This document shows positions 52,663 to 62,090 of a stretch of DNA of 64,000 nt, piece after piece. A model generated the notes under the pieces. It saw only the letters and a program-made list of their open reading frames with translations, searched no databases and was not told the origin of the DNA. The position numbers were made by a program, and so were the translations under genes. Source of the stretch: Site-B1 sp963827785 (GTDB taxonomy: Bacteria > Bacteroidota > Bacteroidia > Flavobacteriales > Flavobacteriaceae). The stretch spans positions 1 through 64,000 of the forward strand of contig CAWHCT010000011.1 in NCBI GenBank assembly GCA_963827785.1, written 5' to 3'. Positions within the stretch are counted from its first letter, which is position 1; each line of letters starts with the position of its first letter.

Positions 52663-55164
52663 TTATTTAGAAATCAGAATCATTTTAGACTGACTTGAAT
52701 TACTTCCGTCAGACAGATTAATTATGTAGGCACCATTTGATAATGATGAAATATCTATATATGTTTCAGATTGATTCGAATTTAATGATTTCTCAATAAC
52801 ATTTCTGCCTTCTCTACTATAAATAGTTATTTTTTTCACTGCGTTTTTCAAATTTTTCAATTTTAAAACATCTTTAGCTGGAACAGGGTAAATGATAACT
52901 TTTGATAATTCATTTTCAAAAACAGAAAGGGTTGTGGTGCCATAAATTTCTGTTTCTGTAATGCTATTCCAAACGCTTCCACCGGTCTGTCCTCCTCCAA
53001 TTATTTTAACAAATCGAGCTTGGTTTGTGACCGGGAAATGTTCAAAAGTTCCCAATGTGTTACTTTGTACGTTTGATACAGATGTATAATTTATTCCATC
53101 TGTAGAAGTTAAAATCTCGTATAAATAAGTTTTACCAGATAATGTAGCAATAGAAACAAGGTCTAGATCATAAAGGTCTCCTAAATCATAAATTAGTTCT
53201 GCACCAATGCCTTCACCAGACCATCTTGTATCAAAATCTTTATCTAAAGTGTTAGTCGCATAATTAAAATATGTTACACCATCAACTTGTTCTGTGCTAG
53301 CTGTTACTGTTACAGGATCACTTGGCATACCACCATTAATTAGATTTAAACCAGACGTTGCATCGCCTGCTGCTTGAATAATATTTAAAGTTCTTGTAAT
53401 ATCACCTCCCGTTACTGTTACTACTCCAGAGCGTTGCTCATAGGTTGGATTAGCAGCTACTGTAACATCTATAGAACCATCATCTGTTCCACTTAAAGGA
53501 GTTGGAGTAATCCAATCACTGTCGTCTGTAACAGTCCAAGCTAAATTGGAAGTCACGGTAACGGTTTGTGTTTCGCCATTTGCAGAGAATTCTGAAACTG
53601 TTGTTAAATACAAATTTTCTGAAGGTTCTTCATCTCCATAGGCATCAGGACCTACATCAGTTGGAGTTAATGGTGCATATCTAATAGTTTCCAAACTATA
53701 ATGATCCGCTCCTGCATTACTTATGTCTGGTCGTGTTTGTCCTTCAATATCTTCATCAATTAATAGTGTAGGTACACCACTTGCTATTGTTGGAGAGGTG
53801 TCTGTCGATTTCCAAACTGTTCCATCATAAGTAAGATTAGGATTAGATTCCAAAACTTCACCACTTGCAAAGGTTGAACCATCACTTGTTAGAGTTGCTG
53901 CTCCTGTAGGATACATGATATTATTAATCCATGTAATTTCATCTCCTTGATCTTGGCCTTCAATATAGCTTACCAAACTATTAGTTGATCCTGTTACTAA
54001 ATTATTGGCAAACGTAATATCTTTTAAACCAGTGTTATAATTGTTATTATTATCAAAACCAATTTCAATTCCATGCACATTGTCAACCAAGGTGTTGTAA
54101 GCAATAGTAACACGTTCTGCTCTAAAGTGTTTTGATAAACTTGTACTTTGACCATCAATAGCATCACCTTGAGTTAAAGTAATAGGGGCATCCCAACCTG
54201 TACCTTGTAATCCTTCAAAATAATTGTTTACAATAACATGGTCAGTACCATAAATTCTAATACCACCGGTATATATTGTTGAGGTTTCAAAAGTGCCATT
54301 CGCCTTACCGCCACCAAAAAAATAGTTGCCTTCTACTCGGTTTCTGTTTCCATGACGAAGTGATAAGGTTCCGTAACTTTTCAAGAATGTATTATGTCTA
54401 ATTATATTATCACATGATTTAACCGATACTATTTCTGGATCGCCGTCGCAATCTTCAAAAAGATTAAATTCTACAACTGTGTAGCCACTGGATAAAGACA
54501 TTTCGCTCCATCCAATTCTGATGGATTCTTTTTCGTTGGCTGCTCGAGGTTGATTGTTTTTAAAGTAATTATGATCTATTCTGTCGTTTTGAGACTGCTG
54601 GTAAATAGATTCATCTTCATTATGCGTTCCATCTATCGTTATGTAGTGTCCAGGTGTTGTTTTATTCTGAAAGATGTTATGATCAATTCGGTTATCGTGA
54701 CTTAAAAACTGAAATGTATAATCATCCCAATAACCACCAACAAAGACCCATTTAATCGATTCTGTGGTATCTAATTCAAAAACATTTCTTGTAATTCTAA
54801 TATTATTACAACCTTCCAGTTTTACTAAAGTATCCTCACCAACCCCATCAATAACAAAACCTTCCAAAGTTATATATGCGGATTTTTTAAACACAAAGTG
54901 CGAGGAGCCAGTTAAGGTCACGCCACCAATGGTTTCTGCTTTAATAATTATTGGATTAGCTTCAGTGGCAACAACTTGAAATGTTGCTTCAAAATCATTG
55001 TAAGTGCCATTTGGAACAATAAATGTACCACCAGTTGCAGCTGCAGCATTAACGGCATCTGCCAGATCATCTGGATCTGAATAGGTTTGAGATGTAAGAT
55101 TAAACGAAATAAATAGAGCAACAGCTAAAGTAAACAGCTTTTTGAGTGGAGTAGAATTACACAT
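52663..55164 (-). CDS. Polysaccharide lyase family 6 (alginate lyase-like) with BACON, F5/8C and T9SS domains
   Basis: 833 residues. Signal peptide (1-26). Right-handed beta-helix of PL6 to about residue 500: the catalytic Lys and Arg are K249 (EIVSVKS) and R270 (SLRHGN), with the Ca ligand E244 nearby. These match the known chondroitinase B numbering. A BACON domain (about 520-600, SNLAWTVTDDSDWITPTPLSG), an F5/8 type C-like region (about 615-735) and a C-terminal Por sorting domain (about 744-833, IIYPVPAKD) follow. PL6 members cleave alginate or chondroitin/dermatan; alginate is likely in a marine flavobacterium. It is secreted by the T9SS. Confidence 0.85.
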   Translation of the reverse strand: MCNSTPLKKLFTLAVALFISFNLTSQTYSDPDDLADAVNAAAATGGTFIVPNGTYNDFEATFQVVATEANPIIIKAETIGGVTLTGSSHFVFKKSAYITLEGFVIDGVGEDTLVKLEGCNNIRITRNVFELDTTESIKWVFVGGYWDDYTFQFLSHDNRIDHNIFQNKTTPGHYITIDGTHNEDESIYQQSQNDRIDHNYFKNNQPRAANEKESIRIGWSEMSLSSGYTVVEFNLFEDCDGDPEIVSVKSCDNIIRHNTFLKSYGTLSLRHGNRNRVEGNYFFGGGKANGTFETSTIYTGGIRIYGTDHVIVNNYFEGLQGTGWDAPITLTQGDAIDGQSTSLSKHFRAERVTIAYNTLVDNVHGIEIGFDNNNNYNTGLKDITFANNLVTGSTNSLVSYIEGQDQGDEITWINNIMYPTGAATLTSDGSTFASGEVLESNPNLTYDGTVWKSTDTSPTIASGVPTLLIDEDIEGQTRPDISNAGADHYSLETIRYAPLTPTDVGPDAYGDEEPSENLYLTTVSEFSANGETQTVTVTSNLAWTVTDDSDWITPTPLSGTDDGSIDVTVAANPTYEQRSGVVTVTGGDITRTLNIIQAAGDATSGLNLINGGMPSDPVTVTASTEQVDGVTYFNYATNTLDKDFDTRWSGEGIGAELIYDLGDLYDLDLVSIATLSGKTYLYEILTSTDGINYTSVSNVQSNTLGTFEHFPVTNQARFVKIIGGGQTGGSVWNSITETEIYGTTTLSVFENELSKVIIYPVPAKDVLKLKNLKNAVKKITIYSREGRNVIEKSLNSNQSETYIDISSLSNGAYIINLSDGSNSSQSKMILISK

Positions 55165-55190
55165 ATTTCAAAGATTTTTGATTAAAATAA

Positions 55191-55215
55191 CTGGTTAACC
55201 AAATTGGTTAACCAA
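55191..55215. promoter_or_regulatory. Tandem FadR/GntR-like operator upstream of the PL6 lyase
   Basis: CTGGTTAACCAA (55191-55202) and TTGGTTAACCAA (55204-55215), centres 13 bases apart. The second is a perfect palindrome. It matches the TNGTnnACNA core of FadR-subfamily GntR sites, including uronate regulators. It sits 27-51 bases before the PL6 ATG, where a repressor would act. Confidence 0.6.
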
Positions 55216-55286
55216 ATATAATAAAAACGAATCTAGTTTTAGCTATTTGTGAACTAAATTTTTAAATAAAATTTAAAGCTTTTAGT

Positions 55287-55739
55287 TTATTGAATTTGTC
55301 TTAAACCTTCATAAATTACTATTCCCACTGCATTTGCTAAATTTAGACTTCTCACGTGTTCACTGAAGAGTGGGATTTTGAATATTTGATCAGAATGTTT
55401 TTCAATAAGATGTTGAGGTAATCCAACAGATTCTTTTCCGAAAATCATAAACATATCATCTTCAAAATCTATTGACCAATGATTTTTTGTTCCATGACTT
55501 GATAAGAAGACCATGTTTTTGTCTTTATTTATTCTAAAGAAATCTTCAGTACTTTCGTAGTAAGTAACTTTTAGGTGTTTCCAATAGTCCAATCCAGCAC
55601 GTTTTAATCGTGAGTCATCAATTTCAAATCCAAGTGGTTTAACTAAATGCAGATTACTTCCTGTAGCTAATGCCAAACGACCAATATTCCCAGTATTATT
55701 CGGAATTTCTGGTTCAATTAAAACTATGTTAAGCGGCAT
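55287..55739 (-). CDS. trmL: tRNA (cytidine(34)-2'-O)-methyltransferase
   Basis: 150 residues of the SPOUT/SpoU class. LNIVLIEPEIPNNTGNIGRLALATG opens the protein, LDYWKHLKVTYY and MIFGKESVGLP follow, and IPLFSEHVRSLNLANAVGIVIYEGLRQ is the knotted SAM-binding end. It methylates the wobble nucleotide of tRNA-Leu. Last gene of the extended trp operon; it overlaps the small membrane protein by 11 bases. Confidence 0.95.
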   Translation of the reverse strand: MPLNIVLIEPEIPNNTGNIGRLALATGSNLHLVKPLGFEIDDSRLKRAGLDYWKHLKVTYYESTEDFFRINKDKNMVFLSSHGTKNHWSIDFEDDMFMIFGKESVGLPQHLIEKHSDQIFKIPLFSEHVRSLNLANAVGIVIYEGLRQIQ

Positions 55740-55953
55740 TTTTAGATTTTAATTTCAGAATAATAATCCTGATTAGAAGAATAAAAGGAAAGCCATGTAA
55801 TAGGGTATCAAACCAATCCATTGGTTTCATACCATTTGCTCCTCCTAAGATCCATTTTATTTTACCAATAATATGTGGTTCCGGATAATAAGGAGCTAAA
55901 CCAAGAGTCAAAGACAATAGAACGACTATTCTCCAATCATTAAATATTTTCAT
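55729..55953 (-). CDS. Small conserved membrane protein
   Basis: 74 residues, with two hydrophobic segments (WRIVVLLSLTLGLAPYY and FPFILLIRIIILKL) around a short loop (HIIGKIKWILGGANGMKPMDWFD). I recall similar small proteins in other Flavobacteriaceae, but no function. It overlaps both neighbours (4 and 11 bases) in the extended trp operon. Confidence 0.72.
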   Translation of the reverse strand: MKIFNDWRIVVLLSLTLGLAPYYPEPHIIGKIKWILGGANGMKPMDWFDTLLHGFPFILLIRIIILKLKSKNAA

Positions 55954-56576
55954 TTGCTATATTTTTTAAAACTGCAGAAAACAAAATTCTGAATTGTATC
56001 AAAGGGTGTTAAATGTTCAATTTTTCGGCAATTAATTTTTTGGAAAGCAATGTCGAATCTTTTTATTATTGATGATTCAGAATATTGCATTATTTCAATC
56101 CCGCTGCATTTCTTGGGGCCATCAACAGCGAATGTCCCAATGATCATATGTCCTGAATCTTTAATTCCATTTTTGGCCGATTGCAGATAATTTTCTATTT
56201 CTTTTTGGTCAGTCAGAAAATGAAATGCTGCGCGGTCATGCCAAAGGTCATAGTTTTCTGTTGGTTTAAAACTGGCAGCATCTGCTTCAATCCATTTTAC
56301 AATTTCTCCTTTTTTACCCAGACGCAATTTTGCTCTTTCAATAGCTTTTTTAGAAATATCCAGTAGCGTGATGTTTTCATATCCAAGCTCCAATAAATTA
56401 TCAACTAAAAAACTATCACCGCCTCCTATATCAATGATACTGGCCGTTTTTGGAATTTTTAGTTCTTCAATAAAACTAAGGGAAGTCTCAGGAGTTGGTT
56501 GATACCAACTTACTTCATTGAGTTGTTTTGTACTGTAAATATTCTCCCAATGTTGTTTTCTGTTGAACGTTTCCAT
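55950..56576 (-). CDS. Class I SAM-dependent methyltransferase
   Basis: 208 residues. Motif I SIIDIGGGDSFLVDNLLELG and the ribose-binding LLDIS are clear; the opening HWENIYSTKQLNEVSWYQP is typical of a common small-methyltransferase subgroup. The substrate is unknown. Its ATG overlaps the last base of the trpA stop, so it is coupled to the trp operon. Confidence 0.85.
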   Translation of the reverse strand: METFNRKQHWENIYSTKQLNEVSWYQPTPETSLSFIEELKIPKTASIIDIGGGDSFLVDNLLELGYENITLLDISKKAIERAKLRLGKKGEIVKWIEADAASFKPTENYDLWHDRAAFHFLTDQKEIENYLQSAKNGIKDSGHMIIGTFAVDGPKKCSGIEIMQYSESSIIKRFDIAFQKINCRKIEHLTPFDTIQNFVFCSFKKYSK

Positions 56577-57340
56577 TAATCTATAATTTGTTTTACAAAT
56601 CTATCAATTTTATTAATGCCATTATTCGTTAAAAACTTTATAAATGCACTGCCTATTATAGCTCCTTTAGCGTGTTTAGTGGCCTGATCAAATGTTTCCT
56701 TGTTGCTTATTCCAAACCCAACTATTTGAGGATTTCTCAAGTTCATTTTTCCAATTCTTTGGAAATAACCAGTCTGTTCGTTTCCGAATCCTGATTTAGC
56801 ACCTGTAGTACTGGCACTGCTCACCATATATATAAAACCATGGGAAATAGAATCGATATATTTTATTCTGTCATCACTGGTCTGTGGTGTTATCAAAAAT
56901 ACATTGATCAAATTGTATTTTTCAAAGATATCTTTGTATTCTTCATGATAAACATCAACAGGTAAATCTGGGATAATTAAACCATCTATACCTATCTTTT
57001 GACATTTTTTGCAGAAAGCCTCTACTCCATATTGCAACATGGGATTGAAGTATCCCATTATGATTAAAGGAATATTGACTGTTTTTCTGATGTCTTTTAA
57101 TTGATCAAAAAGTAGTTCTGAGGTCATGCCATTTTTTAAAGCTTGGGTAGAACTGGCTTGAATTGTTGGTCCATCAGCTAGAGGATCACTAAAAGGTAAT
57201 CCTATTTCGATCATATCAACGCCATTTTTTTCTAGATCCTGAATAATTGAAACCGTATCATTTATTTTTGGATATCCAGCAGTAAAATAAATGGATAACA
57301 ACTTTTTATTTTCTTGTAGTTTTTGATTAATTCTATTCAT
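56576..57340 (-). CDS. trpA: Tryptophan synthase alpha chain
   Basis: 254 residues of a TIM barrel. Catalytic E45 (MIEIGLPFSD) and D56 (PLADGP) are present, along with IPDLPVD and the GFGISN and GAIIGSAF phosphate-binding loops. It cleaves indole-3-glycerol phosphate to indole. It is separated from trpB by a GIY-YIG gene, unlike most trp operons. Confidence 0.97.
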   Translation of the reverse strand: MNRINQKLQENKKLLSIYFTAGYPKINDTVSIIQDLEKNGVDMIEIGLPFSDPLADGPTIQASSTQALKNGMTSELLFDQLKDIRKTVNIPLIIMGYFNPMLQYGVEAFCKKCQKIGIDGLIIPDLPVDVYHEEYKDIFEKYNLINVFLITPQTSDDRIKYIDSISHGFIYMVSSASTTGAKSGFGNEQTGYFQRIGKMNLRNPQIVGFGISNKETFDQATKHAKGAIIGSAFIKFLTNNGINKIDRFVKQIID

Positions 57341-57357
57341 TGAATTAGTATTTTTTC

Positions 57358-57378
57358 ATTTCCGCGAAGGCGGGAAAT
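57358..57378. repeat. Palindromic repeat, left of the GIY-YIG gene
   Basis: Reads TTTCCGCGAAGGCGGGAAA within the listed span. It is near-palindromic and the reverse complement of the repeat at 57704-57723, apart from one extra G. Confidence 0.85.
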
Positions 57379-57404
57379 CCTATAGTTTTATTATAAAAGT
57401 TTGT

Positions 57405-57689
57405 TTAAATATATTCTGAAAGATCTTTCCATTCAGGATTTAGACTATTAATTAGGTTAATTTTCCATTCACGATTCCATTTTTTTATTTGCCTTTCTAT
57501 TTTGATAGAGTTATTTACATATTTAGTGGGTTCAAAATAAACAAGCTTACTAACATTGTATTTTCCTGTAAATCTTTTCAAGCTATTATTTTTATGTTGG
57601 TTCAATCTTTTCTTCATTTGTTTAGATCGACCTACATATAAAACGGTATGGTTTTTATTTGTTAGTATGTATACGTAATGGATATCCAC
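57405..57689 (-). CDS. GIY-YIG nuclease family protein
   Basis: 94 residues of a single GIY-YIG (UvrC N-terminal) domain. HYVYILTNKN is the GIY strand, VLYVGRSKQMKKRLNQH the YIG strand with the catalytic Arg (R21), and IKIERQIKKWNREWK supplies the metal-binding Glu. No DNA-binding domain is fused. It is bracketed by inverted palindromes and inserted in the same direction between trpB and trpA. Small flavobacterial GIY-YIG proteins are often next to such palindromes, as I recall, which suggests a mobile or repeat-spreading unit. Confidence 0.9.
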   Translation of the reverse strand: MDIHYVYILTNKNHTVLYVGRSKQMKKRLNQHKNNSLKRFTGKYNVSKLVYFEPTKYVNNSIKIERQIKKWNREWKINLINSLNPEWKDLSEYI

Positions 57690-57703
57690 AATAATTTCAT
57701 GAG

Positions 57704-57723
57704 ATTTCCGCCTTCGCGGAAAT
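57704..57723. repeat. Palindromic repeat, right of the GIY-YIG gene
   Basis: Reads TTTCCGCCTTCGCGGAAA and is the inverted partner of the repeat at 57358-57378. It ends 9 bases before the trpB stop. Confidence 0.85.
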
Positions 57724-57731
57724 AAAAAATC

Positions 57732-58913
57732 TTACAATTTGAAATGATTAATATAAGTATCCAGATCTTTATCTCCTCTACCTGACAGATTCACAACTAT
57801 AATATCATCAGGAGCAAACTTTTTATGATTGAATACTGCAAAAGCATGAGATGTTTCAATTGCCGGAATAATACCTTCCAGTTTTGTAAGTTCTAATCCT
57901 GATTCCATGGCTTCATCATCCGTAATGGCTATAAATTCTGCTCTGCCCGTTTTATAGAGATTAGCATGCATAGGCCCTACACCGGGATAATCCAATCCTG
58001 CCGAAATTGAATAAGGTTCAGTTATTTGTCCGTCATTGGTTTGCATCAATAAGGTTTTACTACCATGAATGATTCCCACTTTTCCTAAAACAGATGTTGC
58101 TGCGCTTTTCCCTGTATTAACTCCTTTACCCGCAGCTTCAACTGCAATGATCTTGACACTTTCATCATCTAAATAATGATAATATGTACCTGCTGCATTG
58201 CTGCCACCACCAACACATGCAATAAGATAATCTGGTTTTGAAGTTCCTTCAGCTTGTTTTAATTGCCATTGAATTTCTTCGGATACCACTGATTGAAAGC
58301 GAGCTACCATATCTGGATATGGATGAGGACCAACAACACTACCAATAATGTAATGTGTATCAACCGGGTTATTGATCCAATCTCTGATAGCTTCGTTTGT
58401 AGCATCTTTAAGAGTCCGGCTGCCTGATAATGCCGGACGAACTTCAGCTCCGAGCATTTTCATTCTGGCTACGTTTGGTGCTTGACGAGCGATATCTATT
58501 TCACCCATATATACAATACACTCCAAACCCATTAAGGCGCAAACTGTTGCGGTTGCAACACCGTGCTGTCCTGCTCCGGTTTCTGCAATAATTCTGCTTT
58601 TACCTAATCGTTTAGCCATTAGGATCTGGCCAATGGTATTATTGATTTTATGAGCTCCCGTATGATTTAGATCCTCACGTTTCAAGTAAATTTTTGTGTT
58701 GTATTTTTCCGATAATCTTTTAGCAAAATAGAGTGGAGAAGGTCGACCAACATAGTCTTTAAGAAGTTGGTTGAATTCTTTTTGGAACTCGGGTTCTGCC
58801 ATTACTTTTAGATAGTTTTGACGTAGTTCTTCAACATTTGGATAAAGCATTTCAGGGATGAAGGCTCCACCAAACTCTCCGTAATATCCTTTTTCGTTTA
58901 CGTTATAACTCAT
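57732..58913 (-). CDS. trpB: Tryptophan synthase beta chain
   Basis: 393 residues. PLP Lys is K89 (HTGAHKINN), the phosphate-binding GGGSNAAG loop and ETGAGQHGVA are intact. It condenses indole with serine. The start overlaps trpF by 4 bases (ATGA). Confidence 0.97.
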   Translation of the reverse strand: MSYNVNEKGYYGEFGGAFIPEMLYPNVEELRQNYLKVMAEPEFQKEFNQLLKDYVGRPSPLYFAKRLSEKYNTKIYLKREDLNHTGAHKINNTIGQILMAKRLGKSRIIAETGAGQHGVATATVCALMGLECIVYMGEIDIARQAPNVARMKMLGAEVRPALSGSRTLKDATNEAIRDWINNPVDTHYIIGSVVGPHPYPDMVARFQSVVSEEIQWQLKQAEGTSKPDYLIACVGGGSNAAGTYYHYLDDESVKIIAVEAAGKGVNTGKSAATSVLGKVGIIHGSKTLLMQTNDGQITEPYSISAGLDYPGVGPMHANLYKTGRAEFIAITDDEAMESGLELTKLEGIIPAIETSHAFAVFNHKKFAPDDIIVVNLSGRGDKDLDTYINHFKL

Positions 58914-59524
58914 AGTTGAGATTTAAATTCTTTTATTTTTTCAATATTCTTTAAACCAGCATCAATCTCAAATCTGCTATTGACATCAATAGCATAACAA
59001 TGTTCTGAAGCATCACTATTAAAGAATTCTTTCAGGTTCTCAATTTGATCCAATCCAATGCCACCACTTAAAAAAAATGGTTTTGTTGATGGATATTTTT
59101 TTAATACATTCCAATTGAATGTGTAACCATTTCCTCCTGGTAGTTTTCCTTTTGTATCGAAAAGGTAAAAATCACAGACCTCTTCATAAGGTGCTAAAAC
59201 CGAGAAATCAAAAGTATCTTTTATTGAAAATACCTTAATCACTTTCACATTTGTTGATTTTAGCAACTTACACATCTTAGGTGATTCGTGACCATGCAAT
59301 TGAATAACAGATAAATGATGTTTTTCAATTTGTCGAGAAATAAATTCGATCTTTTCATCTACAAAAACTCCTGCTTTTTTAATCATACTTGGAAGTTCCG
59401 GAATTGTATCTTCAAAATTCCTTGAAGATTTTTCATGAAAAATAAACCCAAGAAAATCCGGTTGCAATGCTGCAACTTCGGTAATATTATCTTGATATTT
59501 CATTCCGCAAACCTTTAATTTCAT
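58910..59524 (-). CDS. trpF: Phosphoribosylanthranilate isomerase
   Basis: 204 residues. The catalytic Cys is in LKVCGMKY and the general-acid Asp in YLFDTKGKLPGGNG; the PFFLSGGI and DVNSRFE segments bind phosphate. It overlaps both trpC and trpB by 4 bases. Confidence 0.96.
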   Translation of the reverse strand: MKLKVCGMKYQDNITEVAALQPDFLGFIFHEKSSRNFEDTIPELPSMIKKAGVFVDEKIEFISRQIEKHHLSVIQLHGHESPKMCKLLKSTNVKVIKVFSIKDTFDFSVLAPYEEVCDFYLFDTKGKLPGGNGYTFNWNVLKKYPSTKPFFLSGGIGLDQIENLKEFFNSDASEHCYAIDVNSRFEIDAGLKNIEKIKEFKSQL

Positions 59525-60306
59525 GATACTAATTCTTTAATGAATTGATTTGCACTTTCTCCAGGGTTATCTGTTTTCATAAAGTTTTCTCCTATTAAAA
59601 AACCCTGATATCCAAACGCTTTCAATTCTTTTATAGCTTGCACTGAACTGATTCCACTTTCAGAGACTTTTATAAAATCTGCTGGAATATTTTCACTCAA
59701 TATTTTACTTGTATTCAAACTAACCTCGAAAGTTTTTAAATTTCTGTTATTTACACCAATCATATCTAAGGAAGGCATGATTGATTTATCTAACTCTTCC
59801 TTATTATGAACTTCTAAAAGAACATCGAGTTCCAAACTTTTGGCTATTTCTGAAAACTGTTTAATTTCATCTTTAGTTAAAATTGCAGCAATTAATAAAA
59901 CAACATCTGCTCCATATGACTTGGCCTCTATTATTTGGTATTCATCAATAATGAATTCTTTACGTAGAAGAGGTAAATGGCAACTGGCTCTTGCAATTAA
60001 TAGATCATCCAACGAACCACCAAAATATTTGCCATCTGTTAGTACAGACATGCCGCAAACACCGGCATTTTCATACCCTTTAGCAACATCTTGAACATTA
60101 AAACTTTGATTGATAACTGATTTGGAAGGAGAACGACGTTTATGTTCTGCAATGATCCCTGTTGAGCTGTTTCTCAATTCGTTTGATAAAGAATTGGTCG
60201 GCCTTTTAAATAAAAAAGATTGCTCCAATTGTTTAATTGGAACAACAGATTTTCTTAACACAACTTCATTCAGTTTATCCTGCACTATTTTATCAAGAAT
60301 CGTCAT
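59521..60306 (-). CDS. trpC: Indole-3-glycerol phosphate synthase
   Basis: 261 residues. Conserved IIAEHKRRSPSKSVI with the catalytic Lys and Glu, LLRKEFIIDEYQI, IGVNNRNLKTFEV and the SESGISS phosphate site. Standalone, not fused to trpF. Confidence 0.97.
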   Translation of the reverse strand: MTILDKIVQDKLNEVVLRKSVVPIKQLEQSFLFKRPTNSLSNELRNSSTGIIAEHKRRSPSKSVINQSFNVQDVAKGYENAGVCGMSVLTDGKYFGGSLDDLLIARASCHLPLLRKEFIIDEYQIIEAKSYGADVVLLIAAILTKDEIKQFSEIAKSLELDVLLEVHNKEELDKSIMPSLDMIGVNNRNLKTFEVSLNTSKILSENIPADFIKVSESGISSVQAIKELKAFGYQGFLIGENFMKTDNPGESANQFIKELVS

Positions 60307-60307
60307 A

Positions 60308-61300
60308 CTATTTACTTAATTCGATCAGTTTTTCTAAACTACCTTTTGCCTTGCCACTCATTAAGGATTCCTTGGCTATTTCAAATCCATCTTTATGAGA
60401 TATCTGTTGTGCAGTGGCAATAGCCAATCCTGCATTAGCGCAAACCACATTGTTTTGAGCTTCGGTTCCTTTGCCATTTATTACGTTCATAAATATTTTG
60501 GCTGCATCCTTAACCGAGTTTCCACCAAAAATGGCTTCTTGTTCAATTTGTTCAACTCCCAGATCTTCAGGTGAAAACATCGTTTCAGACTGATTTGAGA
60601 TCACTTTTGTTTTTCCTGTTAAAGATATTTCGTCATAACCATCTAATGCGTGAACAATACTGTAGTTTTTATCGGTATTCTGATATAAATAACCATACAA
60701 ACGCAACAATTCCAAATTAAAGACTCCAACCATTTGATTCTTTGGGAATGATGGGTTTACCATCGGTCCAAGCATATTAAAAAAGGTTTTTACGCCCAAT
60801 TCTCTTCTAATTGGTGCCACATTTTTCATAGCAGGATGGAACAATGGCGCATGAAGCACACAGATTCCGGCCTTGTCAATAGAGTTCTTTAAAAAGTCTT
60901 CATCACTTGAAAATTTAATTCCTAAAAACTCCATAACATTAGACGATCCACAGGCAGAAGAAACGCCATAATTCCCATGTTTCGCAACTTTTACGCCGGC
61001 ACCGGCTGTCACAAATGAGGACAAAGTTGAAATATTGAATGTATCTTTTCCATCACCACCAGTACCGCACAGATCGATAGCATTAAATTCCTTAAGATCA
61101 ATTGGAATGCACAATTCAAGGAGAGCATCTCGGAATCCTCTTAACTCTTCCAGTGTGATGCTTCGCATCATATAGACAGTTAAAAAGGAAGCAATTTGGC
61201 TTTGGTTATACATTCCTTTGGAAATGTTCACTAATACCTTTTTAGCTTCTTCACTGGAAATAATTTCCTGGTTTATAAGTCTGTTTAATAATTGTTTCAT
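60308..61300 (-). CDS. trpD: Anthranilate phosphoribosyltransferase
   Basis: 330 residues from the ATG at 61300; an upstream in-frame extension to 61345 runs into repeat sequence and was not used. DLCGTGGDGKDTFNIST is the PRPP loop, with KHGNYGVSSACGSSNVME and LGPMVNP. The gene ends one base before the trpC start. Confidence 0.96.
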   Translation of the reverse strand: MKQLLNRLINQEIISSEEAKKVLVNISKGMYNQSQIASFLTVYMMRSITLEELRGFRDALLELCIPIDLKEFNAIDLCGTGGDGKDTFNISTLSSFVTAGAGVKVAKHGNYGVSSACGSSNVMEFLGIKFSSDEDFLKNSIDKAGICVLHAPLFHPAMKNVAPIRRELGVKTFFNMLGPMVNPSFPKNQMVGVFNLELLRLYGYLYQNTDKNYSIVHALDGYDEISLTGKTKVISNQSETMFSPEDLGVEQIEQEAIFGGNSVKDAAKIFMNVINGKGTEAQNNVVCANAGLAIATAQQISHKDGFEIAKESLMSGKAKGSLEKLIELSK

Positions 61301-62086
<786 letters not shown>

Positions 62087-62090
<4 letters not shown>

